Shown here piece by piece: positions 7,963 to 16,117 of a DNA stretch of 64,000 bases (position 1 is its first letter; each line of letters opens with the position of its first letter). The DNA comes from Nannocystis sp. (lineage in GTDB: Bacteria; Myxococcota_A; Polyangia; Nannocystales; Nannocystaceae): NCBI RefSeq assembly GCF_016714285.1, contig NZ_JADJNN010000002.1, forward strand, positions 705,001 to 769,000. The letters run 5' to 3'. Made by a program: the position numbers and the translations under genes. The notes beneath the pieces were generated by a model, which saw nothing but the letters and a program-made list of their open reading frames with translations, ran no database searches and was not told the origin of the DNA.

Positions 7963-9084
7963 TCACCCGCCGTGGGTCCGGCGAAGCTGCTCATTCATGA
8001 TGAGGAATGCGCCGAGGCCGTGGAAGTCGTTGACCGAACGCGGGCGGTCGATGTAGTAGCGATAGTCGCCGATGTTGGTGCCGACGACGATCTCCGTCAG
8101 GCGGGTCAGGCCGTCCTCGTCGCGCGATATCCGGCTCAGGACGCCCTCGTAGCCGCGGTCGGCGACGTCCTGGTAGTCGGCGTCGACCCAGCCCTGCTCG
8201 ATGCCGCGGGAGATCGTGAACGTGTACATCGACGAGCACGACGTCTCGGTCCAGTTATTGGGCATGTCGCCCTTGTCGACGACCTCGAACCACAGGCCGG
8301 ACTCCGGGTCCTGGAAGTCCGCGTAGCCGGCGACCAGGTCCGCGAGGATCCGCAGTAGCTCGGGTCGACGCGGGTGGTCCTCGGGGAGGACCTCGAGCAC
8401 GTGGATCATGGCCATGCCGAACCAGCCGACCGCGCGGCACCAGTGCTCCGGCGCGAGGCCGGTGTCCGGGTCGGCCCAGACCTGCACGCGCGCCTCGTCG
8501 TACGCGTGCTTGAGCAGCCCGTTCGGCTGCTGCAGATGGCTCGCGTAGACGACGAGCTGCTTGGCGGCCTCCTCGTTGGCGTACTCCGCGTCGTCGAACT
8601 CGCGCCCGTACTCGGCGACGAACGGGGCGACCATGAAGGCGCCGTCGGCCCACAATTGGTGGTCCAACCTGACCGCGTGCCACAGGCCGCCATCGCTGGT
8701 CCGCGGGTAGTCGTCGAGGCGGTCGCGGATCTTCTTCGCGGCGATGCGGTAGCGGTCGTCGCCCGTCTCGCGGTGCAGCACGTTCAGCACGCGGCCGGGC
8801 ATCATGTAGTCGAGGGAGTCGAAGGTGTCGTGGATCGTGCCGTCCTCTGCGACGAACCGATCGGTCCAAGTCCGGATGTACTTCAGGTAGCGCGGGTCCT
8901 GGGTCCGCTGGTACACGAGGTATTGCGCGTAGAGGTAGAGGCCGAGCGTGTACTGCCAACCGGGCAGATCGCGGGCGTCGTAACGGGCCATCGTCGACTC
9001 GACGACCTCGACCGACCAGTCCTCCGGGGGGGTGCATCCCGCGAGCGCGACGCAGACACACGATACGACGGGCAGGTGCCGCAC
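7963..9084 (-). CDS. GH105-type unsaturated glycuronyl hydrolase, lipoprotein
   Basis: This 373-residue protein is chosen to start at GTG 9084, because that start gives a short signal peptide with lipobox LAGC at residues 14-17; the frame is open further upstream but without signal features. The body matches glycoside hydrolase family 105 (YteR-like): an all-helical barrel with the LDHQLWADGAFMVAPF segment, whose Asp in WAD is the likely general acid, and HWCRAVGWFGMAMIHVLEVL, matching the family RGxGW segment. Such enzymes remove the unsaturated uronic acid left by polysaccharide lyases from pectin- or ulvan-type oligosaccharides. It is divergent from a BNR-4 protein at 9227, so a shared role in polyuronide breakdown on the cell surface is inferred. 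Confidence 0.85.
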   Translation of the reverse strand: MRHLPVVSCVCVALAGCTPPEDWSVEVVESTMARYDARDLPGWQYTLGLYLYAQYLVYQRTQDPRYLKYIRTWTDRFVAEDGTIHDTFDSLDYMMPGRVLNVLHRETGDDRYRIAAKKIRDRLDDYPRTSDGGLWHAVRLDHQLWADGAFMVAPFVAEYGREFDDAEYANEEAAKQLVVYASHLQQPNGLLKHAYDEARVQVWADPDTGLAPEHWCRAVGWFGMAMIHVLEVLPEDHPRRPELLRILADLVAGYADFQDPESGLWFEVVDKGDMPNNWTETSCSSMYTFTISRGIEQGWVDADYQDVADRGYEGVLSRISRDEDGLTRLTEIVVGTNIGDYRYYIDRPRSVNDFHGLGAFLIMNEQLRRTHGG

Positions 9085-9166
9085 GACGAGATGGTAGGCG
9101 GCGGGCGCGTGGGCATCAAGGTCGGGGGTGACGCGGCCTTCGGAGGGTGTCGGCCTGCCAATTTGT

Positions 9167-9180
9167 GTGATATTTATCAC
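9167..9180. promoter_or_regulatory. Perfect palindromic operator candidate
   Basis: GTGATATTTATCAC is a perfect inverted repeat of 6 bp with a 2-bp centre, in the 142-bp gap between the divergent GH105 and BNR-4 genes. It is AT-rich against a very GC-rich background and its arms resemble CRP/FNR-type half-sites. It could regulate both genes; no regulator gene is adjacent. Confidence 0.5.
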
Positions 9181-9226
9181 GCATGTCGAGTGGCGGCGCG
9201 AGGATACACTCGTCCGCTGAGGAACC

Positions 9227-10630
9227 ATGTCCCGCGCACGCTCATTGAGCCGCTTTGGATGGGTGATGATCACCGGGGTCGCCGTCCTCGGGGCAGCGTG
9301 CGGCGAGCCGGTGGTTGAGTCGGACGCCAAGCCGTGGGTCGCGGGCTCGCTGAAGGTGCTCAACGACAACGGGGCGTGGTCGTGGTTCATGGACGAGCGG
9401 GTGATCGTGCACGAGGGCAAGCTGATCGTCGGCTCCGTGCGGGCGGTCGGCGGCCGCGAGGACGAACCGATCTACGGGTCCGCGGGAAACGTCGAGGTCG
9501 CGGTGTGGGACCTCGAGACGGACGAGGTTGACACGGTCGTCTTGTTTGAGAAGCTGCAGCAGGACGACCACAGCAACCCGAGCTTCCTCCCGCGGGAGGA
9601 CGGCGGGCTCCTGGCGATCTACACCAAGCATCGCGTGGACCAGGACGTCTACCTGCAATACTCGATGCCCGGCGACCCGCTTCAGTGGACCCCGCCGACG
9701 GTGTTCGAGAGCCCACGCGCGACGACCGGGTCGCACCAGGCGACCTACAGCAACACCTTTCGTTTGCCGTCTGGGCGGATCGTGAATTTTTACCGCGGGT
9801 TCGAGCAGGACCCCAATTACATGTACTCGGACGACGACGGGGTCACGTGGACCTACGGCGGGCGGCTCGTCCACGGCCGAAACGGCTACAGCCCCTATGT
9901 GAAGTACTGCCAGGACAGCAAGGGGGCGATCCACTTCGTGGCGACCGAGGACCACCCGCGCCAGTACGACAACAGCCTGTATCACGGCATCGTCGACGGC
10001 GACCGCATCCTCGGGTCCGACGGCACGATGATCGCCATGCTGAGCACGAACACGGCGCCGTCGGCCGATATCACCCAGCTGACGCGGATCTTCCAGGGCG
10101 ACCCCGACAACGTCGCGTGGATGACCGACATCGAGCTCGACGAGGAGGAGCGCCCGGTCGTCGCGTTCAGCGTGCAGAAGGACGGCCGCTATTCGGGATC
10201 GCATCAGGGCGGCCACGACATCCGTTACCAACACGCCCGCTGGGACGGCAAAGCCTGGCAGTGGCACGTGATCGCCTACGCCGGCGAGCGCCTGTACGCG
10301 GGCGAGGACGACTACACTGGCCTGGCCACGCTCGACCCGCGCGACACCCGCGTCGTCTACATCTCGACCAACGCCGACCCGGTCGCGGGCGACCCACTGA
10401 TCAGCGCCACCGACGGCAAGCAGCACCACGAGCTGTTCCGCGGCGTCACCGGGGACGACGGCGAGACGTGGGAGTGGGAGCCGATCACCCGCGACTCGCG
10501 GGACGACAACCTGCGGCCGCTAGTCCCCCGCTGGGACGACGATCGGACCGCGCTGGTGTGGATGCGCGGCACCTACTTGTACAACAGCGGCGAGTGGACC
10601 TCCGCGGTCGTCGGGATGATCCTCGAGTGA
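9227..10630 (+). CDS. BNR-4 repeat sialidase-fold lipoprotein, possible polysaccharide lyase
   Basis: This 467-residue protein starts at ATG 9227 with GAGGAACC just before it. The signal peptide ends in AACG near residues 23-26, so it is probably lipidated. The mature protein resembles the BNR_4 family (seven-bladed propeller): GAWSWFMDERVIVHEGKLIV near the start, SHQATYSNTFRLPSGRIVNF in the middle, and an Asp-box-like motif YSDDDGVTWTYGG. Ulvan lyases of PL24/PL25 share this fold, and pairing with a divergent GH105 enzyme fits a lyase plus glycuronyl-hydrolase module. Which substrate is cut, or whether it is a lyase at all, cannot be told from sequence alone. Confidence 0.75.
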   Translation: MSRARSLSRFGWVMITGVAVLGAACGEPVVESDAKPWVAGSLKVLNDNGAWSWFMDERVIVHEGKLIVGSVRAVGGREDEPIYGSAGNVEVAVWDLETDEVDTVVLFEKLQQDDHSNPSFLPREDGGLLAIYTKHRVDQDVYLQYSMPGDPLQWTPPTVFESPRATTGSHQATYSNTFRLPSGRIVNFYRGFEQDPNYMYSDDDGVTWTYGGRLVHGRNGYSPYVKYCQDSKGAIHFVATEDHPRQYDNSLYHGIVDGDRILGSDGTMIAMLSTNTAPSADITQLTRIFQGDPDNVAWMTDIELDEEERPVVAFSVQKDGRYSGSHQGGHDIRYQHARWDGKAWQWHVIAYAGERLYAGEDDYTGLATLDPRDTRVVYISTNADPVAGDPLISATDGKQHHELFRGVTGDDGETWEWEPITRDSRDDNLRPLVPRWDDDRTALVWMRGTYLYNSGEWTSAVVGMILE

Positions 10631-10651
10631 AGCGGGCTCGACTTGCAGTGT

Positions 10652-11755
10652 TCACCTGGTGATCGATCTGGACGAACCGCGACGGCGGCGCACGACGAGC
10701 AGGAGCGCGAGGAGTCCGAGGCCGGCGCCCGGTTCGCCGACGCTGCAGCCGGTGCTCGCGGGCTCGGGCTGGGTCGCCGGCAGGGGCCACGGCCGGCAGC
10801 GCTCGGGGACCCACCCGTCGTCGTTGGCCTCGCAAATGTAGGGCGTGTCCTCGCACAGCTCGGCGAGCATCGGGGTTGGGTCGAGCGGGAGGTCGCCGAG
10901 CGGCAGGATCAGGTCTTCGCCCACGCACCGCTCCTCGCTGGTGATTGACTCGCCGGTCGCCAGGCTGAACTGGATGATCGTGAAGCAGGCCGGCTCGGTG
11001 AGCGAGCGCGTGAAGGACTGCTTGAGGCTCGTCTCGACTTCGTCGCCGTCCTGGTAGAGCGTGCGGGCCCACTGGGCGGCCGTCGGGTTGTCGAGGATGG
11101 AGGCCACGCCCATCGAGGCGCTGAGCCACGCGCGGGACATCGTCGGCACGCACTTGCCCTTGGTCCAGGCGAGGCCCTGTGGGATGTCGCACAGCTCCTG
11201 CGCGACGGGGTAGGCGCCGTCGCAGCAGACCATCGAGTCGAGCGCCATCAGCGGGGAGTCGCCGTACGAGGAGTCCGACCATACCTTCGGCGCGGCCAGC
11301 GGCTCGGCTTTCCCGGCGGTGGTCGTGAATTCGAGGGGGATGTCGACCTGCTTCGCCGCGCATTCGCCGGGCACGTCGTCGCCGTTGAGGTACGAGGCGT
11401 TCACCGTGTAGGTGGTCTCGGACCGCAGGAGCTCGGCCGGACGCCACAGCAGGATGTCCGTCATGCCCGGTCGATCGATCGCCTCGACGGACCCGTCGAC
11501 CAGCTCGCCGTCGGCGCTGACCAGCAGCGTCAATGCGTCGACGAGCTGCGCCGCGGTGACCTCGCCGAACCATTGCGCCTGCAACACCAGCACGCCGTCG
11601 ATCGGGACGTCGACGTTGACGTCGACGCCGGCGCCGACGCGCTGGAGTCCGACGAACGCAGTGGTCCCGGCGCACGGGTCCGGGGTGCACGCCGCGGCCT
11701 CGTCTGCGAGGAGGACCCCGAGGGCAGCCGGGAGGCAGATCCAGGGACGCAACAT
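10652..11755 (-). CDS. Secreted protein with MYXO-CTERM-like sorting tail
   Basis: This 367-residue protein is started at ATG 11755, which gives a signal peptide MLRPWICLPAALGVLLADEAAAC. The mature region has an Ig-like look (VNVDVPIDGVLVLQAQWFGE, then RSETTYTVNASYLNG) and many Cys. The C-terminus is diagnostic: a Cys motif STGCSVG, a hydrophobic helix GLGLLALLLVV, and a run of Arg (RRRRG). That tripartite pattern is the MYXO-CTERM sorting signal known in myxobacteria, by which proteins reach the outer surface. The function of the exported domain is unknown. It is convergent with the BNR-4 gene, 21 bp apart. Confidence 0.75.
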   Translation of the reverse strand: MLRPWICLPAALGVLLADEAAACTPDPCAGTTAFVGLQRVGAGVDVNVDVPIDGVLVLQAQWFGEVTAAQLVDALTLLVSADGELVDGSVEAIDRPGMTDILLWRPAELLRSETTYTVNASYLNGDDVPGECAAKQVDIPLEFTTTAGKAEPLAAPKVWSDSSYGDSPLMALDSMVCCDGAYPVAQELCDIPQGLAWTKGKCVPTMSRAWLSASMGVASILDNPTAAQWARTLYQDGDEVETSLKQSFTRSLTEPACFTIIQFSLATGESITSEERCVGEDLILPLGDLPLDPTPMLAELCEDTPYICEANDDGWVPERCRPWPLPATQPEPASTGCSVGEPGAGLGLLALLLVVRRRRGSSRSITR

Positions 11756-11992
11756 CGCGGAGCATTCTCCCACCTTCGCGCGGCGTCCGCAGCATCGCGG
11801 CGGTCGTGCGGTTTCCCGGCATCGGCCGTGACGTCACGTGGTCCGCGGCCCGGCATCTCCCGCGGCGACAGCGGAAACCGCGGCCCGGAACCCGGATGCC
11901 CGGTCCATGGATCACCGGCGAAACAGGTGGGCGAACAGGCCGGGCGGCCGGAGGAGCACGCAGCTGCCCCGACCGAGGAACGCAGTGGCGAA

Positions 11993-12201
11993 CACCGGGT
12001 ACTCGATGAGGGTCCGGCTCGTGCGCGAGGCCGAGCACCTCGGGCTGCGGGTCGGCGTCGAGGTTGGCGATCTGCGGGAAGCCGGGTTCGATGCCCGCGG
12101 TGATGTAGAGCGGCGTGCCGTCGTGGTGAAACGCCGCGTGGCCGAACACGATCTCGAGGTCACCGTCGTCGTCGAGGTCGGCGAGGGCGGTGGCTGGACA
12201 G
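11993..12201 (-). pseudogene. Internally deleted duplicate of the FG-GAP lipoprotein gene
   Basis: Positions 11993-12028 match 12781-12816, and 12033-12201 match 13165-13333, of the intact FG-GAP gene on the same strand. The two matching pieces, separated by about 350 bp in the parent, are fused here, so this is a copy with an internal deletion. No start or complete product remains. Identity is high (only a handful of differences over about 200 bp), so the duplication is not ancient. Confidence 0.8.
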
Positions 12202-12290
12202 AAAGGGTGTCAAGTGTCGGACGATGGTCACGCGGGGCGACGTCAGCCCACACCTCCAGGTTGGCGTAGGTGGCCCCATACCACGGGTAG

Positions 12291-12476
12291 TGCGTCGACA
12301 ACGTGCTGGCGTCCGAGGTCAAGCACAAGATCTACAACAACAAGGGCAAGTGCACGACCCTCGACAGCATGAATTGCGGCCTGTACACCTGCGAAGCGGG
12401 TCAGTGCAACACATCGTGCACTGGCGCCGGCCAGTGCGTGGCATTTAGCATGTGCACGGCTGGCAAGTGTATCTGA
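12291..12476 (+). pseudogene. 3' fragment of a Cys-rich lipoprotein gene
   Basis: Sixty-one codons and a stop align with the end of the Cys-rich lipoprotein at 6890-7756: VKHKIYNNKGKCTTLDSMNC here against VKHKSCNSKGKCTALGTTDC there, then CGLYTCEAGQCNTSC against CGLYACNGDQCYTSC. The frame is preceded by TAG and has no start. Cys positions are mostly kept, so it was once a functional paralogue. It lies tail to tail with the FG-GAP gene, as its relative at 7756 once did. Confidence 0.75.
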
Positions 12477-12495
12477 GGTTTCTCGCCGTGTGCTG

Positions 12496-14172
12496 TTAGC
12501 CCGGAGGCGGCGGCAGACACAGCTTGCCGCCCTCGATCTGCGCGTTGGTACGGTAGGTGTTGAGGTCGGCCCAGGAGTGCGGCTCGACCTGAGGGATCGT
12601 CCCGTCCTCGCGGACGTTGGTGACGTGATAAGTGTGTTGATTCCAGATCCGCCGGGCCTGGATCCACCGGTCCTGTTTGTCACGGATCACCTGCACCGTG
12701 ATCCCGTCGGCGACGTTATCGGTGGTCTCGTTGGAGACGACGATGATCTCCGCCGAGCCGTCGTTGTCGACGTCGACGACCACCGGGTACTCGATGAGGG
12801 TCCGGCTCGTGCGCGACGCCATCAGCTCCACGCCGCCCTTGTCGTCGTAGATGAAGAGGTTCAGCTCGTCGGCGTACATCGCCTCGGCTCCGCCGTCGCC
12901 GAGGAAGTCGAACGCGGTGCCCGCGGCGATGCCGGTCGGGTCCGAGATGTTGACCGTCCAGCGCACCTTGCCGTCGCGCTCGAACACCGAGTAATGCGCC
13001 GAGGAGCTCAGCGCGAACTCGGCGACGCCGTCGCCGTCGAAGTCGTGCACGGTCGCCGGGCGCGACCAGTTGAGGCCGTCGGCGGGGTCGCCGGTGGGCC
13101 GCAGGTCCTTGTATTTGACCGTGCCGTCGTGATCGAGGAGGGTGATGCCGTTGGTGTTGGCGATGAGCACCTCGGGCTGCGGGTCGGCGTCGAGGTTGGC
13201 GATCTGCGGGAAGCCGGGCTCGATGCCCGGCGTGTTGTAGAGCGGCGTGCCGTCGTGGTGAAACGCCGCGTGGCCGAACACGATCTCGAGGTCACCGTCG
13301 TCATCGAGGTCGGCGAGGGCGGTGGCCGGACAGATCACGTTGAGGAGCTTCGCCTCCCACAAGAAGAGGCCCTGGTGGTCGGCGAGGATATCGTCGTAGG
13401 CGATCTCGACATCACCGTCGTTGTCGACGTCGCCGAGCGCGATGGCGCCGCCGATACCATTATACCCGGGGACCTTGAAGCCGGACCACTTGGGCGTGCC
13501 GTCGTGCTCGTAGGCGACCAGGGTGCCCTGGTCCGAGAGCGTGACGATCTCGACCAGGCCGTCGCCGTCGATGTCGCCGATCGCCGGCGTGACGCTGTCC
13601 GAGACGTTGTCCTCGATCTTGTAATGCACCGAGCCCGTCGCGCCGTCGAGCAGGTAGATGCGCCCCGGCGGCTGCGGGTTGGCGAGCTCCGGCGTGGCGA
13701 CGATGAGGATGTCGGGGATATCGCACAGGTCGATGACGCCGTCGTTGTTGTCATCCGTGAAGTTGGCGACCAGCGGCGTGACGATGCTGTATACGTCCCC
13801 CGGCGCCGTCCATGTCCACTGAATGTCCGGCTCGAAGCTGTCCGGCGGGGCCTTCTTGCCGCACTCGCCGACGCCGTTCATGTCGTCCAGGACCTCGCAG
13901 GAGGCCGGCCCGCCGCCGGTCGGGTCGAAGTCCCGGGTGACCCCGACATCGAGCTTCAGCGCGTCGCCCTGAGTCTCGCCGCTGGCCTGGCCGGTGGTGG
14001 AAGTCGGGGCGCCGGTAGCGTCGCCGGTGGTCGCGGTGGTCGTGCCAGGCGTCGTCGCGGTGGTGACACCCGTCATCGTCGCACTGGCGCTGTCCTGCGC
14101 CGCGTCCCCGCAGCCGAGCAGCGCCAGGCTGATCCATAGATAGGGAGCTCCGTGCTCGTGGGTCTTCGTCAT
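12496..14172 (-). CDS. FG-GAP/VCBS repeat lipoprotein
   Basis: This encodes 558 residues. The signal peptide runs MTKTHEHGAPYLWISLALLGC, with lipobox ALLGC, then a Thr/Ala/Gly linker to about residue 70. The body consists of repeated D-x-D-x-D-G calcium-type loops: DDNNDGVIDLCD, DIDGDGLVEIV, DVDNDGDVEIAYDD, DLDDDGDLEIVFG, DFDGDGVAEFA and DVDNDGSAEIIVVS, spaced 40-60 residues, as in integrin-type FG-GAP propellers. The final segment RIWNQHTYHVTNVREDG is conserved among myxobacterial proteins of this type, in my recollection. It is probably a surface-exposed calcium-bound propeller for adhesion or binding. A partial, deleted copy sits just downstream at 11993-12201. Confidence 0.85.
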   Translation of the reverse strand: MTKTHEHGAPYLWISLALLGCGDAAQDSASATMTGVTTATTPGTTTATTGDATGAPTSTTGQASGETQGDALKLDVGVTRDFDPTGGGPASCEVLDDMNGVGECGKKAPPDSFEPDIQWTWTAPGDVYSIVTPLVANFTDDNNDGVIDLCDIPDILIVATPELANPQPPGRIYLLDGATGSVHYKIEDNVSDSVTPAIGDIDGDGLVEIVTLSDQGTLVAYEHDGTPKWSGFKVPGYNGIGGAIALGDVDNDGDVEIAYDDILADHQGLFLWEAKLLNVICPATALADLDDDGDLEIVFGHAAFHHDGTPLYNTPGIEPGFPQIANLDADPQPEVLIANTNGITLLDHDGTVKYKDLRPTGDPADGLNWSRPATVHDFDGDGVAEFALSSSAHYSVFERDGKVRWTVNISDPTGIAAGTAFDFLGDGGAEAMYADELNLFIYDDKGGVELMASRTSRTLIEYPVVVDVDNDGSAEIIVVSNETTDNVADGITVQVIRDKQDRWIQARRIWNQHTYHVTNVREDGTIPQVEPHSWADLNTYRTNAQIEGGKLCLPPPPG

Positions 14173-14313
14173 GATGGCGAGCAGGGTGCGCGAGCGAAAC
14201 GGTGAATGTCAAGAGTCGGACCAGCCTCACCCGGGCGGGCGAGGTCAGCCCACGCATCGGCGGGCGACGGGCCAGGCCTCGCTCGTGGCCGGGCGGACGC
14301 GCCGCTGCGCTGC

Positions 14314-15846
14314 TCAGCGGACCCAGAGCAGCTGCTTCATCTTGGCCACGTAGACGTTGTCGATCGTGGTGTAGGTGCCCCAGCCCTGGCCGGCGTGGTT
14401 GCCGGTGCCGTTATGGTTGCCGTTGACGCGGAGGCCGAAGCGGGCGCCGCCGTTCCAGTCGCACTGGCCCCCGTCGGGCAGGAAGGCGACGCCGTTCAGC
14501 TTCTTCAGGTTGAGGCCGTAATTGACGTACTTGTTCGCCGGGTTGCAGCCGCCGACGGCGAGGTGCTTGTCGTAGGCGGCGTGGATGCCCTCGAAGTAGG
14601 GGAGCAGCATCGTCTTGTTGACCTCGACGCCGGGGCCGAGGAACAGCGCGGTGGCGTTGGCGACCGGGGCGCCGAGGACGTAGATCTGCGAGCTGGTGCT
14701 GTCGGTCGCGCTGGTGCGCAGCTCGCCGAAGCCGACAGTGAGGAAGGTCTGGTACTTCGACTTCTTGGCGTCGGTGACGAAGTCGAAGTCGGCCGGGTTC
14801 AGGGTCAGGTTATTCTCCCACAATACGTCGTCGTAGTGGAAGTTGGTGTTGATCGACTTCATGATCAGGGTCCAGCCGCCGCCGTCGTGGGTCATGTCGC
14901 AGTAGGCCTCGAAGGCCGGGTTCGGGCCGCCCTCGTCGGGGTCGAGCATGAACTTGCCGTCCTTGAGCGTGTTGTCGCCGGCGAACAGCGACTTGCAGCT
15001 CTTGTTGCTGACGCACTTGTTGTTCAGGCAGGGGCCGATGCCGCAATCTGCGTCCATGCTGCAGGCGTTGCCGAGGCCGCACTTGGGGCACTGGCCGCCG
15101 CCGCAGTCGACGTCGGTCTCGCTGCCGTTCTTGGCCTTGTCCATGCAAGTCGGCAGCTTGCAGGCGTTGCTGCAGCCGTCGTCGTCGATGTCGTTGGCGT
15201 CGTCGCACTCCTCGCTGCCCATGAACACGACCGAGTCGCCGCACACGGCCTTGAGGCAGGTGCTCAGGCAGGCGTCTTCATCGATGTCATTGCCGTCATC
15301 GCACTCCTCGGGGGCCTGGACGACGGCGTCGCCGCAGGCCGCCGAGGCGCAGGTGTTGCTGCAGGCGTCGTCGTCGACGTCGTTGCCGTCGTCGCAGGCT
15401 TCGCCAGGGCCGACGATCGCGTCGCCGCAGGCGGCGTTCTTGCAGAGGTTGGTGCACGCGTCCTCGTCGATGTCGTTGCCGTCGTCGCACTCCTCGCCGG
15501 GGTCGACGACGGTGTCGCCGCAGACCGGGGCCGCGCCGGTGGTGGCGTCGGTCGTGGTGGCGTCGGTGGTGGTGGCGTCGGTCGTGGCGGTGGTGCTGTT
15601 GATGTCGGTGGTGGAGGCGTCGCTGCCGCTCGCGGAGGTCGCGTCCGACGAGGTGCTGGTCGGCGGTTCGGTGGTGGTCGGGCTGGTGGTGTCCGGGGCG
15701 GTGGTGGAGGCGGCGGCGGTGGTGGAGCCGGCCTCGGTCGCGCCGCCGGTCGTCGCGTTGCCGGTGCCAGTGTCGTCGCCGCCGCAGCCGATCGTCGCCA
15801 CGCAGGCCAGAGCCATCGTCAGATGCTTTACGTTGGTCATGTTCAT
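14314..15846 (-). CDS. Lipoprotein with DUF4215 repeats and fibrinogen-like C-terminal domain
   Basis: Start ATG 15846 (MNMTNVKHL...) is taken; ATG 15852 and 15840 are also possible. The signal peptide ends CVATIGC and is followed by a long Thr/Ser linker to about residue 125. Four DUF4215 units follow, each CGD..V...EECDDGNDIDEDAC..xC, ending with CSNACKLPTC. A short Cys-rich bridge (DVDCGGGQCPKCGLGNAC) leads into a fibrinogen C-terminal-like domain: FMLDPDEGGPNPAFEAYCD, then MTHDGGGWTLIMK, and near the end NGNHNGTGNHAGQGWG. Such domains bind carbohydrate or acetylated ligands in animals. A role as an outer-surface binding protein is inferred. Confidence 0.85.
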   Translation of the reverse strand: MNMTNVKHLTMALACVATIGCGGDDTGTGNATTGGATEAGSTTAAASTTAPDTTSPTTTEPPTSTSSDATSASGSDASTTDINSTTATTDATTTDATTTDATTGAAPVCGDTVVDPGEECDDGNDIDEDACTNLCKNAACGDAIVGPGEACDDGNDVDDDACSNTCASAACGDAVVQAPEECDDGNDIDEDACLSTCLKAVCGDSVVFMGSEECDDANDIDDDGCSNACKLPTCMDKAKNGSETDVDCGGGQCPKCGLGNACSMDADCGIGPCLNNKCVSNKSCKSLFAGDNTLKDGKFMLDPDEGGPNPAFEAYCDMTHDGGGWTLIMKSINTNFHYDDVLWENNLTLNPADFDFVTDAKKSKYQTFLTVGFGELRTSATDSTSSQIYVLGAPVANATALFLGPGVEVNKTMLLPYFEGIHAAYDKHLAVGGCNPANKYVNYGLNLKKLNGVAFLPDGGQCDWNGGARFGLRVNGNHNGTGNHAGQGWGTYTTIDNVYVAKMKQLLWVR

Positions 15847-15992
15847 TTCCATCCTATGAGTGTCAACGGCGGCATCTTGACACGAGGCTAGCGTTGGTCG
15901 CAACGGACCATTTCACGCGCCTGACGGCGCGTGGGCGACCCGGCGGCGAGCGGGAGCGCGAGCAGCCGGCGGGCCGCTGCGCGGGCGCGAGG

Positions 15993-16048
15993 GACGAGTA
16001 AGGACGAGTAAGTACGAGTAAGGAACGACGAGTAAGGACGAGTAAGGA
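15993..16048. repeat. Five short repeats of ACGAGTAAGG type
   Basis: ACGAGTAAGG or a close variant occurs at 15994, 16004, 16014, 16028 and 16038, three at a 10-bp period and then two more after a 4-bp insertion. The array lies 70-125 bp before the metalloprotease start codon, where roughly one-helical-turn spacing would suit a DNA-binding protein. Confidence 0.7.
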
Positions 16049-16117
16049 TCTCGAGGCTGGGCTGGCGACACCACCACGACGTGACCGATGGACGCGGCTC
16101 ACAGGAGAGATTGAACG

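Noticed and set aside
12202..12290. Functional gene fragment reading STHYPWYGATYANLEVWADV on the minus strand
   Set aside because: Only about 30 codons, no start, flanked by pseudogene pieces and no family recognised.
15993..16048. CRISPR or origin iterons
   Set aside because: Repeat of 10 bp without spacers; no replication gene or cas gene nearby.
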